From positions 1 through 63,165 of the forward strand of contig NZ_BOQL01000047.1 of assembly GCF_018332655.1 (NCBI RefSeq): DNA of 63,165 nt. Direction: 5' to 3'. This document shows, in pieces, positions 22,810 to 31,058 of this stretch (positions within the stretch are counted from its first letter, which is position 1; each line of letters opens with the position of its first letter). The notes beneath the pieces are model-generated. The model made no database searches. It saw nothing but the letters and a program-made list of their open reading frames with translations, and was not told the DNA's origin. This DNA is from Actinoplanes auranticolor (GTDB lineage: Bacteria > Actinomycetota > Actinomycetes > Mycobacteriales > Micromonosporaceae). Made by a program: the position numbers and the translations under genes.

Positions 22810-24042
22810 ATGCAGCGGAGAACGGTCGTCGCGCTTGCGGCGACGGTGACGGCAGCGGGAGCGGCGGTGGCGTTCACGCTGCCGTCCATGGCGGGCACGA
22901 ACGCCGGCCGCGGCCCTGCGTCGCAGTCGAGCGGCGGAGTGGCCCCCCAGCTGCTCGCCGCGATGCAGCGGGACCTCGGCGTCAGCGCCGACCAGGCCGG
23001 GGCCCGGGTGAAGCGGGCCGCGTGGGCCAGTGGCGTGGCGGCCCAGCTGCGCAGCGCGTCCGGTGACTCCTACGCGGGTTCCTGGCTCGGCAAGGACGGC
23101 ACGACGCTGAACATCGGCATCACCGACGCCGGCCTGGCCGACGAGGTCCGCGCGGCCGGTGCCACGCCGAAGCTCGTGGAGCGCAGTGTGGCCGAGCTGG
23201 ACGGCGCCAAGAAGGCGCTGGACTCCGAGGCCGGCAAGGCGGACCGGAAACTGCCCGGCTGGTACGTCGACGTCGCGGCCAACCAGGTCGTCATCCAGGC
23301 GCTGCCCGGCGACACCGACCGCGCCGAGGACCTGGCCTCCGACGCCGGGATCCCGGCCGAGGCGGTGAAGGTGGTCGTCACCAAGGCCGCCCCGAAGACG
23401 TTCGCGGACGTGGTCGGCGCCGAGCCGTACTTCGTCAACATCGGCGGCGGCCAGGCCCGCTGCTCGATCGGCTTCGCGGTCGAGGGCGGCTTCCTGACCG
23501 CGGGCCACTGCGGCCCCGAGGGCACCGAGACCACCGACAAGGACAACCTCGACCAGGGTGTCGTCGTCGGCTCGATCTTCCCGGGCACCGCCGACATCGG
23601 TCTGGTGCAGACCAACGCGGGCGTGGGCCTGCAGCCGTTCGTCAACGACTTCGACGGCAACGCCCTGCCGGTCGGCGGCAGCACCGAGGCGCCCGTCGGC
23701 GCGGCGGTCTGCCGGTCCGGTTCCACCACCGGCACGTTCTGCGGCACGATCCTGGCCAAGAACCAGACGGTGAACTACCCCGAGGGCGCGGTCACCGGCC
23801 TGACCCGTACGGACGTCTGCGCCGAGGGTGGTGACTCCGGCGGCCCGTGGCTCGTCGGTGACCAGGCCCAGGGCGTGACCTCCGGCGGCTCCGGTGACTG
23901 CACCGTGGGCGGCGAGACGTTCTTCCAGCCGATCGCCGAGATCATCGAGGCCAACGACCTCACTCTGCTCACCACGGGCACCGGCACGCTGTCCGGCGAC
24001 ACCCGGCGGGACCTGCCGCGACGGATGCGTTCCGGCAACTGA
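22810..24042 (+). CDS. Secreted S1 family serine protease, streptogrisin/alpha-lytic type
   Basis: The 410-residue precursor has a signal peptide (MQRRTVVALAATVTAAGAAV and an Ala-rich end), a prodomain of about 150 residues of the alpha-lytic protease type, and a chymotrypsin-like domain. Catalytic residues are His in FLTAGHCG (near 233), Asp in TADIGLV (near 261) and Ser in GDSGGPWL (near 341). Paired Cys residues fit extracellular disulfides. The ATG at 22810 is chosen because GGGGAG lies 5-6 nt upstream and the signal peptide begins there. It appears monocistronic, with a strong hairpin 18 nt after the stop. Confidence 0.92.
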   Translation: MQRRTVVALAATVTAAGAAVAFTLPSMAGTNAGRGPASQSSGGVAPQLLAAMQRDLGVSADQAGARVKRAAWASGVAAQLRSASGDSYAGSWLGKDGTTLNIGITDAGLADEVRAAGATPKLVERSVAELDGAKKALDSEAGKADRKLPGWYVDVAANQVVIQALPGDTDRAEDLASDAGIPAEAVKVVVTKAAPKTFADVVGAEPYFVNIGGGQARCSIGFAVEGGFLTAGHCGPEGTETTDKDNLDQGVVVGSIFPGTADIGLVQTNAGVGLQPFVNDFDGNALPVGGSTEAPVGAAVCRSGSTTGTFCGTILAKNQTVNYPEGAVTGLTRTDVCAEGGDSGGPWLVGDQAQGVTSGGSGDCTVGGETFFQPIAEIIEANDLTLLTTGTGTLSGDTRRDLPRRMRSGN

Positions 24043-24060
24043 CGCACCACCCGTAGACGT

Positions 24061-24099
24061 GCTGCCCGCACAGGCCATCCTCCGTCCTGTGCGGGCAGC
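24061..24099 (+). terminator. Terminator after the S1 protease
   Basis: GCTGCCCGCACAGG (24061-24074) is perfectly complementary to CCTGTGCGGGCAGC (24086-24099), giving a 14-bp stem with an 11-nt loop. No T-tract follows. Confidence 0.75.
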
Positions 24100-24110
24100 G
24101 CTGCGTCGCC

Positions 24111-24116
24111 TACCGT
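24111..24116 (+). promoter_or_regulatory. -10 box TACCGT for leaderless DUF2784 gene
   Basis: TACCGT lies 7 nt before the GTG at 24124. The box follows the protease terminator by 11 nt, so the small gene appears to have its own leaderless promoter. Confidence 0.42.
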
Positions 24117-24123
24117 TGCAGGG

Positions 24124-24489
24124 GTGGGCTACCGGATTCTGATCGCCGCGGCCGTGGGCGCGCACTTCGCGTTCCTGGCCTTCGGCGTCTTCGGGGGCTT
24201 CCTGGCCTGGCGCTGGCCCCGGCTGATCTGGCTGCAGGTGATCAGTGCCGCCTGGCTCCTGATCATCGTCGTCGCCCAGCTGTCCTGCCCGCTGACCTGG
24301 CTGGAGGACCGCGGCCGGGCCGGTGCCGGCCTGCCGCTGCGGGACGGCGGCTTCCTGGACAACCACGTGGCGGGCGTCTTCTACCCGCACGGCTACGAGT
24401 GGGCGGCCCGGATCGCGGTCGCCGCCCTCATCGGTGCCTCGTGGCTCGGCTTCGCGTGGCGCTCAAAGCTCCGCGACCGCGTCGGCTAG
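24124..24489 (+). CDS. DUF2784 family membrane protein
   Basis: The 121-residue protein has three to four hydrophobic helices: YRILIAAAVGAHFAFLAFGV, IWLQVISAAWLLIIVVAQL and a C-terminal AARIAVAALIGASWLGF. Conserved DUF2784 features include GGFLAWRWPRLIWL, CPLTWLEDR and GGFLDNHVAGVFYP. Function of the family is unknown; it lies in the cell membrane. The last 27 bp overlap the end of the convergent ybjN-type gene. Confidence 0.8.
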   Translation: MGYRILIAAAVGAHFAFLAFGVFGGFLAWRWPRLIWLQVISAAWLLIIVVAQLSCPLTWLEDRGRAGAGLPLRDGGFLDNHVAGVFYPHGYEWAARIAVAALIGASWLGFAWRSKLRDRVG

Positions 24490-24876
24490 CTCGCAGCCGG
24501 TCGCGATACCGCAGATCATCACCTGGTCGAGCTGCTCCGGGATGACGCCGCGCTCCCAGTCGCCGACGACCTCGCCGACCACCCGCACCACGCCGTCGTC
24601 GGCGGTGTGCACGTACGCCTTGGGCCAGAGCCGGTCGTGGTTCCAGGCGTTGCAGAAGGCGTACAGCCGCGGGACGTCGTCGGTGCTGAAGACCGTCCGG
24701 GTCAGCGTGCGGACCTGCAGGACCTCCTCGTCCTTGCCGAGCCGGAAGAAGTAGATCAGGCAGCCCTGCCAGTTCCCGCCGATGTCGCCGTCGTCGTCGA
24801 CGAAGTGGGCGAACCGGCGGGCGTTCAGCGCGTCGATGATCATGCCGTGGCTGAGCGGTTGCGGCGAATCGGACAT
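24463..24876 (-). CDS. YbjN domain-containing protein
   Basis: The 137-residue product starts MSDSPQPLSHGMIIDALNAR and has the YbjN/sensory-transduction-regulator fold pattern: a helix followed by FVDDDGDIGGNWQGCLIYFF and VLQVRTLTRTVFSTDDVPRLYAFCNAWNHDRLWPKAY. Family members in E. coli and mycobacteria affect motility or stress phenotypes but have no defined activity; some act as chaperone-like dimers. The ATG at 24876 has TAGGAT 7 nt upstream and no Shine-Dalgarno sequence. It is divergent from ftsK and convergent, overlapping, with the DUF2784 gene. Confidence 0.82.
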   Translation of the reverse strand: MSDSPQPLSHGMIIDALNARRFAHFVDDDGDIGGNWQGCLIYFFRLGKDEEVLQVRTLTRTVFSTDDVPRLYAFCNAWNHDRLWPKAYVHTADDGVVRVVGEVVGDWERGVIPEQLDQVMICGIATGCELADAVAEL

Positions 24877-24883
24877 GGTCCCG

Positions 24884-24889
24884 ATCCTA
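24884..24889 (-). promoter_or_regulatory. -10 box TAGGAT for leaderless ybjN-type gene
   Basis: On the minus strand TAGGAT is 7 nt before the ATG at 24876. A T-rich stretch precedes it. The 87-bp interval is shared with ftsK on the other strand. Confidence 0.48.
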
Positions 24890-24951
24890 AACGGGGGAAA
24901 AAGCGAAACCTGGTCACGGTGCGGCGCGCGGACTCGCGAGAGTGATCCCGT

Positions 24952-24957
24952 TACGGT
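24952..24957 (+). promoter_or_regulatory. -10 box TACGGT for leaderless ftsK
   Basis: TACGGT is 6 nt before the ATG at 24964, and the intervening TAGGGCC is too close to act as a normal ribosome-binding site. Confidence 0.42.
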
Positions 24958-24963
24958 AGGGCC

Positions 24964-27504
24964 ATGGCGGGCCGTACTCCTCCGGCGAGCCGGGGCCGCG
25001 CCGCGTCCACCACGCGCGGTGCCGCGACGACGCGCGCCCGGCAACCAGCGCCCCGAAAGGCACCCGCCCGCCAGGCTCCGGCGAAGAAGGCAGTCGCGCG
25101 TACCCGGGCCAGAAGCGCCACCCGGGCCCGGCCCGGAGTCGGATCGGTCGTCGCGACCGGGGTCGGCCGCGGCGTCAACGCCCTCTGGATGGGCCTGGCG
25201 CACAGCGTCGGCTGGGTCGCCCGCGGCGTCGGTCGGCAGGCCGCGACCGCCAAGGAGATCGATCCGGAGCACCGCCGCGACGGTGCCGGTCTGCTCATGC
25301 TCGGCCTGGCCATCCTGGTCGGGGTGGCGGTCTGGGCCGGCTCCGCCGGTCCGGTCGGCGCCCGCCTCAACGACGCCATGCGGCTGTTCTTCGGCGGCCT
25401 CGCGGTGCTCCTGCCGCTGCTGCTGCTCTACGGCGCGGTCCGCTTCATGCGCAAGCCCGCCGACCCGGAGCACCGGGGCCGGTCCGTCGTCGGCTGGAGC
25501 GCACTGCTCGTCTCCATCGCCAGCCTGCTACACGTGTCCCAGCGCCCGGCCGACGACGTCGAGATGACCGGCTCCGGCGGGCTCATCGGCTACGGCGTCG
25601 GTTCCCTGCTGGAGAACGCGGTCACGGCCTGGGTGGCCGTACCCCTGCTGGTGCTGCTGTTGATCTTCGGTCTGCTGGTGATCACCGCGACCCCGATCAA
25701 CAAGATCCCCGAGCGGCTGATGCTGCTCGCCGACGTGCTGCTCGGCCGCTCGTCGGCCCGGGCCCCGCTGCCCGATCCGGACCTGCCCGACCTCGACGAG
25801 CCCGGCGACGAGGAGCCCAGGCGGCGCGCCCCGGCCCGCCGCCGGCAGGGCTCGCTGGCCGACATCGGCCTCGCCCCGGAGCCCGACGACCTCGACATCG
25901 ACGACGACCCGATCGTGCACGACACCGTGCTGGTGCCCCGGGGCAAGAAGGTGCCGGCCAGCCGCAAGACGCCCGAGCCGCCGGAGCACTCGCCGCTGCC
26001 CACCCGGGCCGAGCAGCTCGACATCTCGGCCGTCGAGGGCGACTACCGGCTGCCGCCGCCGAACCTGCTGGGCCACGGCGCGGCGCCCAAGTCCCGGAGC
26101 AAGGCCAACGACGAGATCATGACCGCGCTGACCGGGGTCTTCGACCAGTTCAACCTGGACGCGCAGGTCGTCGGATTCACCCGCGGCCCGACGGTCACCC
26201 GCTACGAGGTCGAGGTGGGCCCCGGCGTCAAGGTGGAGCGGATCACCCAGCTCTCGCGCAACATCGCCTACGCGGTCAAATCGCCCGACGTGCGCATCCT
26301 GAGCCCGATCCCGGGCAAGAGCGCGGTCGGCGTGGAGATCCCGAACACCGACCCGGAGAACGTGTCGCTCGGTGACGTGCTGCGCTCGCACGCGGCCACC
26401 GCCGACCACCACCCGATGCTGGTGGCGCTGGGCAAGGACATCGAGGGCCGCTTCGTGGTGGCCAACCTGGCCAAGATGCCGCACATCCTGATCGCGGGCG
26501 CGACCGGCGCGGGCAAGAGCTCGTGTCTCAACTCGCTGCTGGTCTCGATCCTGACCCGGGCCACCCCGGACGAGGTGCGGCTGCTCCTGGTCGACCCCAA
26601 GCGGGTCGAGATGACCGCCTACGAGGGCATCCCGCACCTGGTCACGCCGATCGTCACCAACGCCAAGAAGGCCGCCGACGCGCTCGAGTGGGTCGTGCGC
26701 GAGATGGACATGCGCTACGACGACCTCGCCGCCAACGGGGTACGCCACATCGACGACTTCAACCGCAAGGTCCGCAGCGGCGAGATCACCGCCCCGCCCG
26801 GCGTGGACCGGGTGATGAAGCCGTACCCGTACCTGCTGGTGATCGTCGACGAGCTGGCCGACCTGATGATGGTCGCCCCCCGCGACGTCGAGGACTCGGT
26901 GGTGCGGATCACCCAGCTGGCCCGCGCGGCCGGTATCCACCTGGTGCTGGCCACCCAGCGCCCCTCGGTCGACGTGGTCACCGGCCTGATCAAGGCCAAC
27001 GTCCCGTCCCGGCTGGCCTTCGCGACGAGCTCGCTGGCCGACTCCCGGGTCATCCTCGACCAGCCCGGCGCGGAGAAGCTGCTGGGCCGTGGCGACGGCC
27101 TGTTCCTGCCGATGGGGGCCTCCAAGCCGGCCCGCTTCCAGGGCGCCTGGGTCGACGAGAAGGAAATCGCCGACGTCGTCAAGTTCTGCAAGGACCAGCG
27201 TGAGCCGGAGTTCCGCCCGGACGTGACGGCGCCGCCGGAGAGCAAGAAGAAGCAGATCGACGAGGAGGTCGGCGACGACCTCGAGGTGCTGATCCAGGCG
27301 ATCGAGCTGGTGGTCACCTCCCAGTTCGGATCCACCTCGATGCTGCAGCGCAAGCTGCGGGTCGGCTTCGCCAAGGCGGGCCGGCTCATGGACCTGATGG
27401 AGACCCGCGGCATCGTGGGCCCGTCCGAGGGCTCCAAGGCCCGCGAAGTGTTGATCAAGCCCGACGAGCTCGAAGAGACCCTCGCAACGCTCAGAGTCGA
27501 CTAG
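24964..27504 (+). CDS. ftsK: DNA translocase FtsK/SpoIIIE
   Basis: FtsK pumps chromosomal DNA through the closing septum. The 846-residue product has a basic Ala/Pro/Arg-rich N-terminus (1-90), four membrane helices (about 100-255), an acidic linker and the motor: FTRGPTVTRYEVEVGPGVK, Walker A AGATGAGKSS (near 510-519), LLLVDPKRVEM and Walker B LLVIVDELADLMM. The C-terminal gamma winged helix (VTSQFGSTSMLQRKLRVGFA... GIVGPSEGSKAREVL) should recognise orientation sequences in DNA. In this group it may also serve sporulation or hyphal septation; that is inference. It is followed by rimO, 43 nt away. Confidence 0.96.
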   Translation: MAGRTPPASRGRAASTTRGAATTRARQPAPRKAPARQAPAKKAVARTRARSATRARPGVGSVVATGVGRGVNALWMGLAHSVGWVARGVGRQAATAKEIDPEHRRDGAGLLMLGLAILVGVAVWAGSAGPVGARLNDAMRLFFGGLAVLLPLLLLYGAVRFMRKPADPEHRGRSVVGWSALLVSIASLLHVSQRPADDVEMTGSGGLIGYGVGSLLENAVTAWVAVPLLVLLLIFGLLVITATPINKIPERLMLLADVLLGRSSARAPLPDPDLPDLDEPGDEEPRRRAPARRRQGSLADIGLAPEPDDLDIDDDPIVHDTVLVPRGKKVPASRKTPEPPEHSPLPTRAEQLDISAVEGDYRLPPPNLLGHGAAPKSRSKANDEIMTALTGVFDQFNLDAQVVGFTRGPTVTRYEVEVGPGVKVERITQLSRNIAYAVKSPDVRILSPIPGKSAVGVEIPNTDPENVSLGDVLRSHAATADHHPMLVALGKDIEGRFVVANLAKMPHILIAGATGAGKSSCLNSLLVSILTRATPDEVRLLLVDPKRVEMTAYEGIPHLVTPIVTNAKKAADALEWVVREMDMRYDDLAANGVRHIDDFNRKVRSGEITAPPGVDRVMKPYPYLLVIVDELADLMMVAPRDVEDSVVRITQLARAAGIHLVLATQRPSVDVVTGLIKANVPSRLAFATSSLADSRVILDQPGAEKLLGRGDGLFLPMGASKPARFQGAWVDEKEIADVVKFCKDQREPEFRPDVTAPPESKKKQIDEEVGDDLEVLIQAIELVVTSQFGSTSMLQRKLRVGFAKAGRLMDLMETRGIVGPSEGSKAREVLIKPDELEETLATLRVD

Positions 27505-27534
27505 ACGGGCGAAGGCACGGCAACCGGCGCCCGG

Positions 27535-27540
27535 TAGCCT
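27535..27540 (+). promoter_or_regulatory. -10 box TAGCCT for leaderless rimO
   Basis: TAGCCT lies 7 nt before the GTG at 27548, with no Shine-Dalgarno sequence. It suggests rimO-pgsA can be transcribed separately from ftsK. Confidence 0.42.
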
Positions 27541-27547
27541 TGTCGGA

Positions 27548-29029
27548 GTGTCGGTAACCCCTGCCCCCCGCCGTGTCGCCCTGCTCACCCTGGGCTGTGC
27601 CCGTAACGAGGTCGACTCCGAGGAGTTGGCCGCCCGTCTCGACGCCGGTGGCTGGCAGGTCAGCACGGACGCCGACGGCGCCGACGTGGTCCTCGTCAAC
27701 ACCTGCGGCTTCGTCGAGAAGGCCAAGCAGGATTCCATCGAGACCCTGCTGGCCGCCGCGGACACCGGGGCGAAGGTGGTCGCCGCCGGCTGCATGGCCG
27801 AGCGGTACGGCAAGGAGCTCGCCGAGAGCCTCCCCGAGGCGCAGGCCGTGCTCGGCTTCGACGACTACACCGACATCGCCGCCCGGCTCGACGGCGTGCT
27901 CGCCGGTGAGCGGTTCGACGCGCACACCCCGCGGGACCGCCGGGAGCTGCTGCCGCTGACCCCGGTCGCCCGGCAGGCCGCCAAGGTCGTCGTCCCCGGG
28001 CACGCCACCGTCGACGAGCACACGCCCGCGCACCTGCGCCAGGTGCTGCGCCGCCGCCTCGACAGCGGCCCGGTCGCCAGCCTCAAGCTGGCCAGCGGCT
28101 GTGACCGGCGGTGCTCGTTCTGCGCCATCCCGGCCTTCCGCGGCGCGTTCGTCTCCCGCGACCCGCAGGAGCTGCTGGCCGAGGCCGAGTGGCTGGCCCG
28201 CACCGGCGTCCGCGAGCTGGTCCTGGTCAGCGAGAACAGCACCTCCTACGGCAAGGACCTCGGCGACCCGCGCGCCCTGGACAAGCTGCTGCCCCAGCTC
28301 GCCGCCGTGCCCGGCATCGTCCGGGTCCGGGCCAGCTACCTGCAGCCCGCCGAGACCCGTCCCGGCCTGGTCGAGACCATCGCCACCACGCCCGGCGTCG
28401 CGGCGTACTACGACCTCTCGTTCCAGCACTCCAGCGAGCCGGTGCTGCGGCGGATGCGCCGGTTCGGCTCCACCGACCGGTTCCTGGAGCTGCTCGCCTC
28501 GGCCCGCGCGCTGGCTCCCGAGGCGGGCGCGCGCAGCAACTTCATCGTCGGCTTCCCCGGTGAGACCAAACAGGACGTGGACGAGCTGGTCCGGTTCCTG
28601 AGCGAGGCGCGGCTCGACGCCATCGGCGTCTTCGACTACAGCGACGAGGACGGCACCGAGGCCGCCGGGCTGCCCGGCAAGGTCCGCGAGGACACCATCA
28701 AGCGCCGGTACGCCCGGATCAGCGACCTGGCCGACGAGCTGTGCGCCCAGCGCGCGGAGGACCGGCTCGGCTCGATCGTCGAGGTGCTGGTGGACACCGT
28801 GGCCGACGGCGAGATCGAGGGCCGCGCCGAGCACCAGGCGCCCGAGGTGGACGGCTCGACCACGCTGGTCGCCGGCGACGAGGGCGTCGACCTGGCCGCG
28901 CTGCGACCCGGCGACTTCGTGCGCGCCCGGGTCACCGGGACTGAAGGCGTCGACCTGGTCGCCGTACCGGTCGCCATGATCTCCGCCGGGCCGGGAGCTG
29001 TCTCACTGGCAGCGACGGCAGCGTCGTGA
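27548..29029 (+). CDS. rimO: Ribosomal protein S12 methylthiotransferase RimO
   Basis: RimO adds a methylthio group to an Asp of ribosomal protein S12 using two [4Fe-4S] clusters and SAM. The 493-residue protein has the MTTase domain with TLGCARNEVDSE, NTCGFVEKAK and AAGCMAERYG, the radical-SAM CxxxCxxC motif in SGCDRRCSFC (Cys 185, 189, 192 approximately), and a C-terminal TRAM domain. The RimO rather than MiaB assignment rests on the N-terminal LGCARNxVDSE pattern and AIPAFRG after the cluster motif. The GTG at 27548 fits the family start. Its stop overlaps pgsA (GTGA). Confidence 0.93.
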   Translation: MSVTPAPRRVALLTLGCARNEVDSEELAARLDAGGWQVSTDADGADVVLVNTCGFVEKAKQDSIETLLAAADTGAKVVAAGCMAERYGKELAESLPEAQAVLGFDDYTDIAARLDGVLAGERFDAHTPRDRRELLPLTPVARQAAKVVVPGHATVDEHTPAHLRQVLRRRLDSGPVASLKLASGCDRRCSFCAIPAFRGAFVSRDPQELLAEAEWLARTGVRELVLVSENSTSYGKDLGDPRALDKLLPQLAAVPGIVRVRASYLQPAETRPGLVETIATTPGVAAYYDLSFQHSSEPVLRRMRRFGSTDRFLELLASARALAPEAGARSNFIVGFPGETKQDVDELVRFLSEARLDAIGVFDYSDEDGTEAAGLPGKVREDTIKRRYARISDLADELCAQRAEDRLGSIVEVLVDTVADGEIEGRAEHQAPEVDGSTTLVAGDEGVDLAALRPGDFVRARVTGTEGVDLVAVPVAMISAGPGAVSLAATAAS

Positions 29030-29619
29030 CCGACGAGCCGGTGCCGGTGGCCGCCCCGCGGCCGGTCTCGCTCTACAACCCGGCCAACGTGCTGACGGCC
29101 GCCCGCATCGTGCTCGTCCCCGTGTTCGTCGCTTTTGTCATCGTGTCCGAGATGACCGAGTCCGGCTGGCGGATCCTGGCCTGCCTGACGTTCTGTGTGG
29201 CGTCCGCCACCGACTTCGCGGACGGGTGGATCGCCCGGCGCTACGAGCTGGTGACGTCCTTCGGCAAGGTGGCCGACCCGATCGCGGACAAGGCCCTGAC
29301 CGGCAGCGCGCTGGTGCTGCTGTCGGCGTACGACCGGTTGTCGTGGTGGGTGACGGGCCTGATCCTGCTCCGCGAGTGGGGCGTCACGGCGCTGCGCTTC
29401 TGGGTCATCCGGTACGGCGTCATCCCGGCCAGCCGTGGCGGCAAGCTCAAGACCGCCCTGCAGATCGCCGCGATCGCCTGGTTCCTGTGGCCCGTCCCGG
29501 AGCCGTTCGACGTGGTCGGCACGGTGCTGATGGTGGCGGCGCTGATCGTGACCGTGGTGACGGGTGTGGACTACGTGCTGCAGGCGGTGCGCCTGCGCCG
29601 GCGGGCTGAGCGGGTCTGA
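29026..29619 (+). CDS. pgsA: CDP-diacylglycerol-glycerol-3-phosphate 3-phosphatidyltransferase
   Basis: The enzyme makes phosphatidylglycerol-phosphate in the membrane. The 197-residue protein has about five membrane helices and the CDP-alcohol phosphotransferase signature DFADGWIARRYELVTSFGKV followed by ADPIADK (from about residue 63), supplying the metal-binding Asp residues and catalytic Asp. The GTG start overlaps the rimO stop, and the rimO/ftsK-pgsA-cinA-clgR order resembles mycobacteria (pgsA3). Which phospholipid it makes in vivo is inferred from the family. Confidence 0.92.
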   Translation: MTDEPVPVAAPRPVSLYNPANVLTAARIVLVPVFVAFVIVSEMTESGWRILACLTFCVASATDFADGWIARRYELVTSFGKVADPIADKALTGSALVLLSAYDRLSWWVTGLILLREWGVTALRFWVIRYGVIPASRGGKLKTALQIAAIAWFLWPVPEPFDVVGTVLMVAALIVTVVTGVDYVLQAVRLRRRAERV

Positions 29620-29642
29620 GGTCACGGCCCGTTCGCGCTTGG

Positions 29643-29648
29643 CAGAAT
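29643..29648 (+). promoter_or_regulatory. -10-like CAGAAT before cinA
   Basis: CAGAAT is 6 nt before the ATG at 29655. The same hexamer precedes the MocR gene by 7 nt. It has five matches to TAGAAT but lacks the first T. Confidence 0.33.
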
Positions 29649-29654
29649 CGGGGC

Positions 29655-30170
29655 ATGAGCGAAGGCAAGATCGAAGATCCCGGAGTGGCCGCCTCCGCGG
29701 TCGTGCACGCGCTGGTCGACCGCCGCCAGACCCTGGCGGTCGCGGAGTCGCTGACCGGTGGTCTGCTCGCCGCCACCATCGTCGAGATCGCCGGGGTCAG
29801 CGCGGTGTTCAAGGGCGGTGTGGTGGTCTACGCCACCGAGCTGAAGCACGTCCTGGCCGGCGTGCCCCAGCAGCTGCTGGACGAACGTGGCCCGGTCGAT
29901 CCGGACGTCGCGCTGGCCCTGGCCGAGGGTGTGCGGGAACGCTGTGGCACCGACTGGGGACTGGCCACGACCGGGGTCGCCGGACCGGAGCCGCAGGACG
30001 GCAAGCCGGTGGGGATGGTCTTCGTGGCGGCCGCCGGGCCGGACGGAGCCACCGTCCAGGAGCTGAGCCTGCCGGGTACGCGCCAGGACGTCCGAATCGC
30101 GAGTGTGACGTCCGCCCTGTCGCTGCTCGTCGCCCAGCTGCGCGGATCGACGGCGGGAATCGCGGGCTGA
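29655..30170 (+). CDS. cinA: CinA C-terminal domain / nicotinamide-nucleotide amidohydrolase (PncC type)
   Basis: PncC-type proteins deamidate nicotinamide mononucleotide to nicotinate mononucleotide, recycling the product of NAD-dependent DNA ligase. The 171-residue product has LAVAESLTGGLLAATI with the catalytic Ser, GGVVVYATELKHVL and ATTGVAGPEPQDGKPVGMVF. It is the stand-alone C-terminal domain and lacks the N-terminal COG1058 part, as is usual in actinobacteria next to pgsA. The ATG at 29655 lacks a clear ribosome-binding site. clgR lies downstream after a hairpin. Confidence 0.9.
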   Translation: MSEGKIEDPGVAASAVVHALVDRRQTLAVAESLTGGLLAATIVEIAGVSAVFKGGVVVYATELKHVLAGVPQQLLDERGPVDPDVALALAEGVRERCGTDWGLATTGVAGPEPQDGKPVGMVFVAAAGPDGATVQELSLPGTRQDVRIASVTSALSLLVAQLRGSTAGIAG

Positions 30171-30255
30171 GCTGCTGTGTTGTCTCGAACGGGTGAGTGG
30201 GTGGAACCTGCCCGCCGCCCGTCTCAGCAGCCCCGCGGGCACGCGCGCGTTCCCG

Positions 30256-30281
30256 CCCGTCCCGCATTTCGGCGGGGCGGG
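30256..30281 (+). terminator. Hairpin between cinA and clgR
   Basis: CCCGTCCCGC (30256-30265) pairs with GCGGGGCGGG (30272-30281) with one G-U, around loop ATTTCG. It lies 86 nt after the cinA stop and 80 nt before clgR. It may end the cinA transcript or lie in the clgR leader. Confidence 0.45.
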
Positions 30282-30361
30282 ATGTCGGTGTAGCGCTCAG
30301 CGGGTACGGTTGCGGGAAGCCTCCGGCGGTTGCCGGCGGCCCCGCCGCAGGAGGAGGTGCC

Positions 30362-30838
30362 ATGGTCCTGCTACGCCGGGTTATCGGTGACGCACTTCGG
30401 GCGCGCAGGCAGGGTCAGCATCGCACGCTGCGTGAGGTGTCGACCGCCGCCAACGTCAGCCTGGGGTATCTCTCCGAGATCGAACGTGGCCAGAAGGAAG
30501 CGTCCAGCGAGCTGCTCGCCGCGATCTGCGAGGCTCTGGGCGCGCGCCTGTCCGAGGTCCTGGGTGAAGTGAGCGGCACGCTCGCGCTCGCCGAGGGAAT
30601 GGACGGCGTTCTCGCTCCGCACGAGCCCACTCCGGTCGAGACCAGCGGTGCGGGGGCCAGCCCGGTCCCGCTCAACGGCTCCCCGGTCAAGAGGCCGGTC
30701 AAGAACAGCGAGGCCCCGGCTGTGCGCCAGGTGACCTCCGACGGGACGGTCTCCGTCTCCGTCCGCCAGGAGTCTCCGCTCAAGGCGACCCTGCACGCGA
30801 CCCGCAAGCGCGGTCGCGACGTTGTCTACGCTGCCTGA
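30362..30838 (+). CDS. clgR: ClgR family stress transcriptional regulator
   Basis: ClgR activates clp protease, chaperone and psp genes under envelope and proteolytic stress. The 158-residue protein has a helix-turn-helix of the XRE type in residues 8-65, with STAANVSLGYLSEIERGQKE as the recognition region, followed by a Ser/Pro-rich linker and a basic C-terminal segment ending in VVYAA. A terminal Ala-Ala is the sort of tag recognised by Clp proteases, and ClgR homologues are known Clp substrates. AGGAGGAGG lies 4 nt before the ATG. It precedes pspA, the same order as clgR-pspA in M. tuberculosis. Confidence 0.92.
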   Translation: MVLLRRVIGDALRARRQGQHRTLREVSTAANVSLGYLSEIERGQKEASSELLAAICEALGARLSEVLGEVSGTLALAEGMDGVLAPHEPTPVETSGAGASPVPLNGSPVKRPVKNSEAPAVRQVTSDGTVSVSVRQESPLKATLHATRKRGRDVVYAA

Positions 30839-30855
30839 TTCTCAGCACCGCCCAC

Positions 30856-30884
30856 TACGCGTTCCGGCGTCGCCGGAACGCGTA
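30856..30884 (+). terminator. Perfect 13-bp hairpin between clgR and pspA
   Basis: TACGCGTTCCGGC (30856-30868) and GCCGGAACGCGTA (30872-30884) form a perfect stem around a 3-nt loop. A second copy of CGCGTAG at 30889-30895 could pair instead with CTACGCG at 30855-30861. It starts 18 nt after the clgR stop. It may be a terminator, an attenuator or a protein-binding palindrome in front of pspA. Confidence 0.6.
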
Positions 30885-31058
30885 TCGGCGCGTAGCCTCG
30901 ATGTCGGGGGAACCCTCGTCCGACCCTGAGATCCCCCGTAGGTCACGTGACGCCGGTGGCGTGGAGCTGACACGATGGACTTCGCGCCATCGTGAAGACC
31001 CCTCGGTCCCGCGTCGGTGGCGCGTCCGACTGAGCGACATTGAGGGGATACCGCGGAT

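Noticed and set aside
25528..27813. 761-codon minus-strand open frame
   Set aside because: Antisense to ftsK; low-complexity composition and no recognisable domain.
30256..30361. ClgR operator in the clgR leader
   Set aside because: I found no sequence matching the palindromic CGC-N5-GCG type motif described for ClgR; the GC-rich hairpin there is better explained as structure or terminator.
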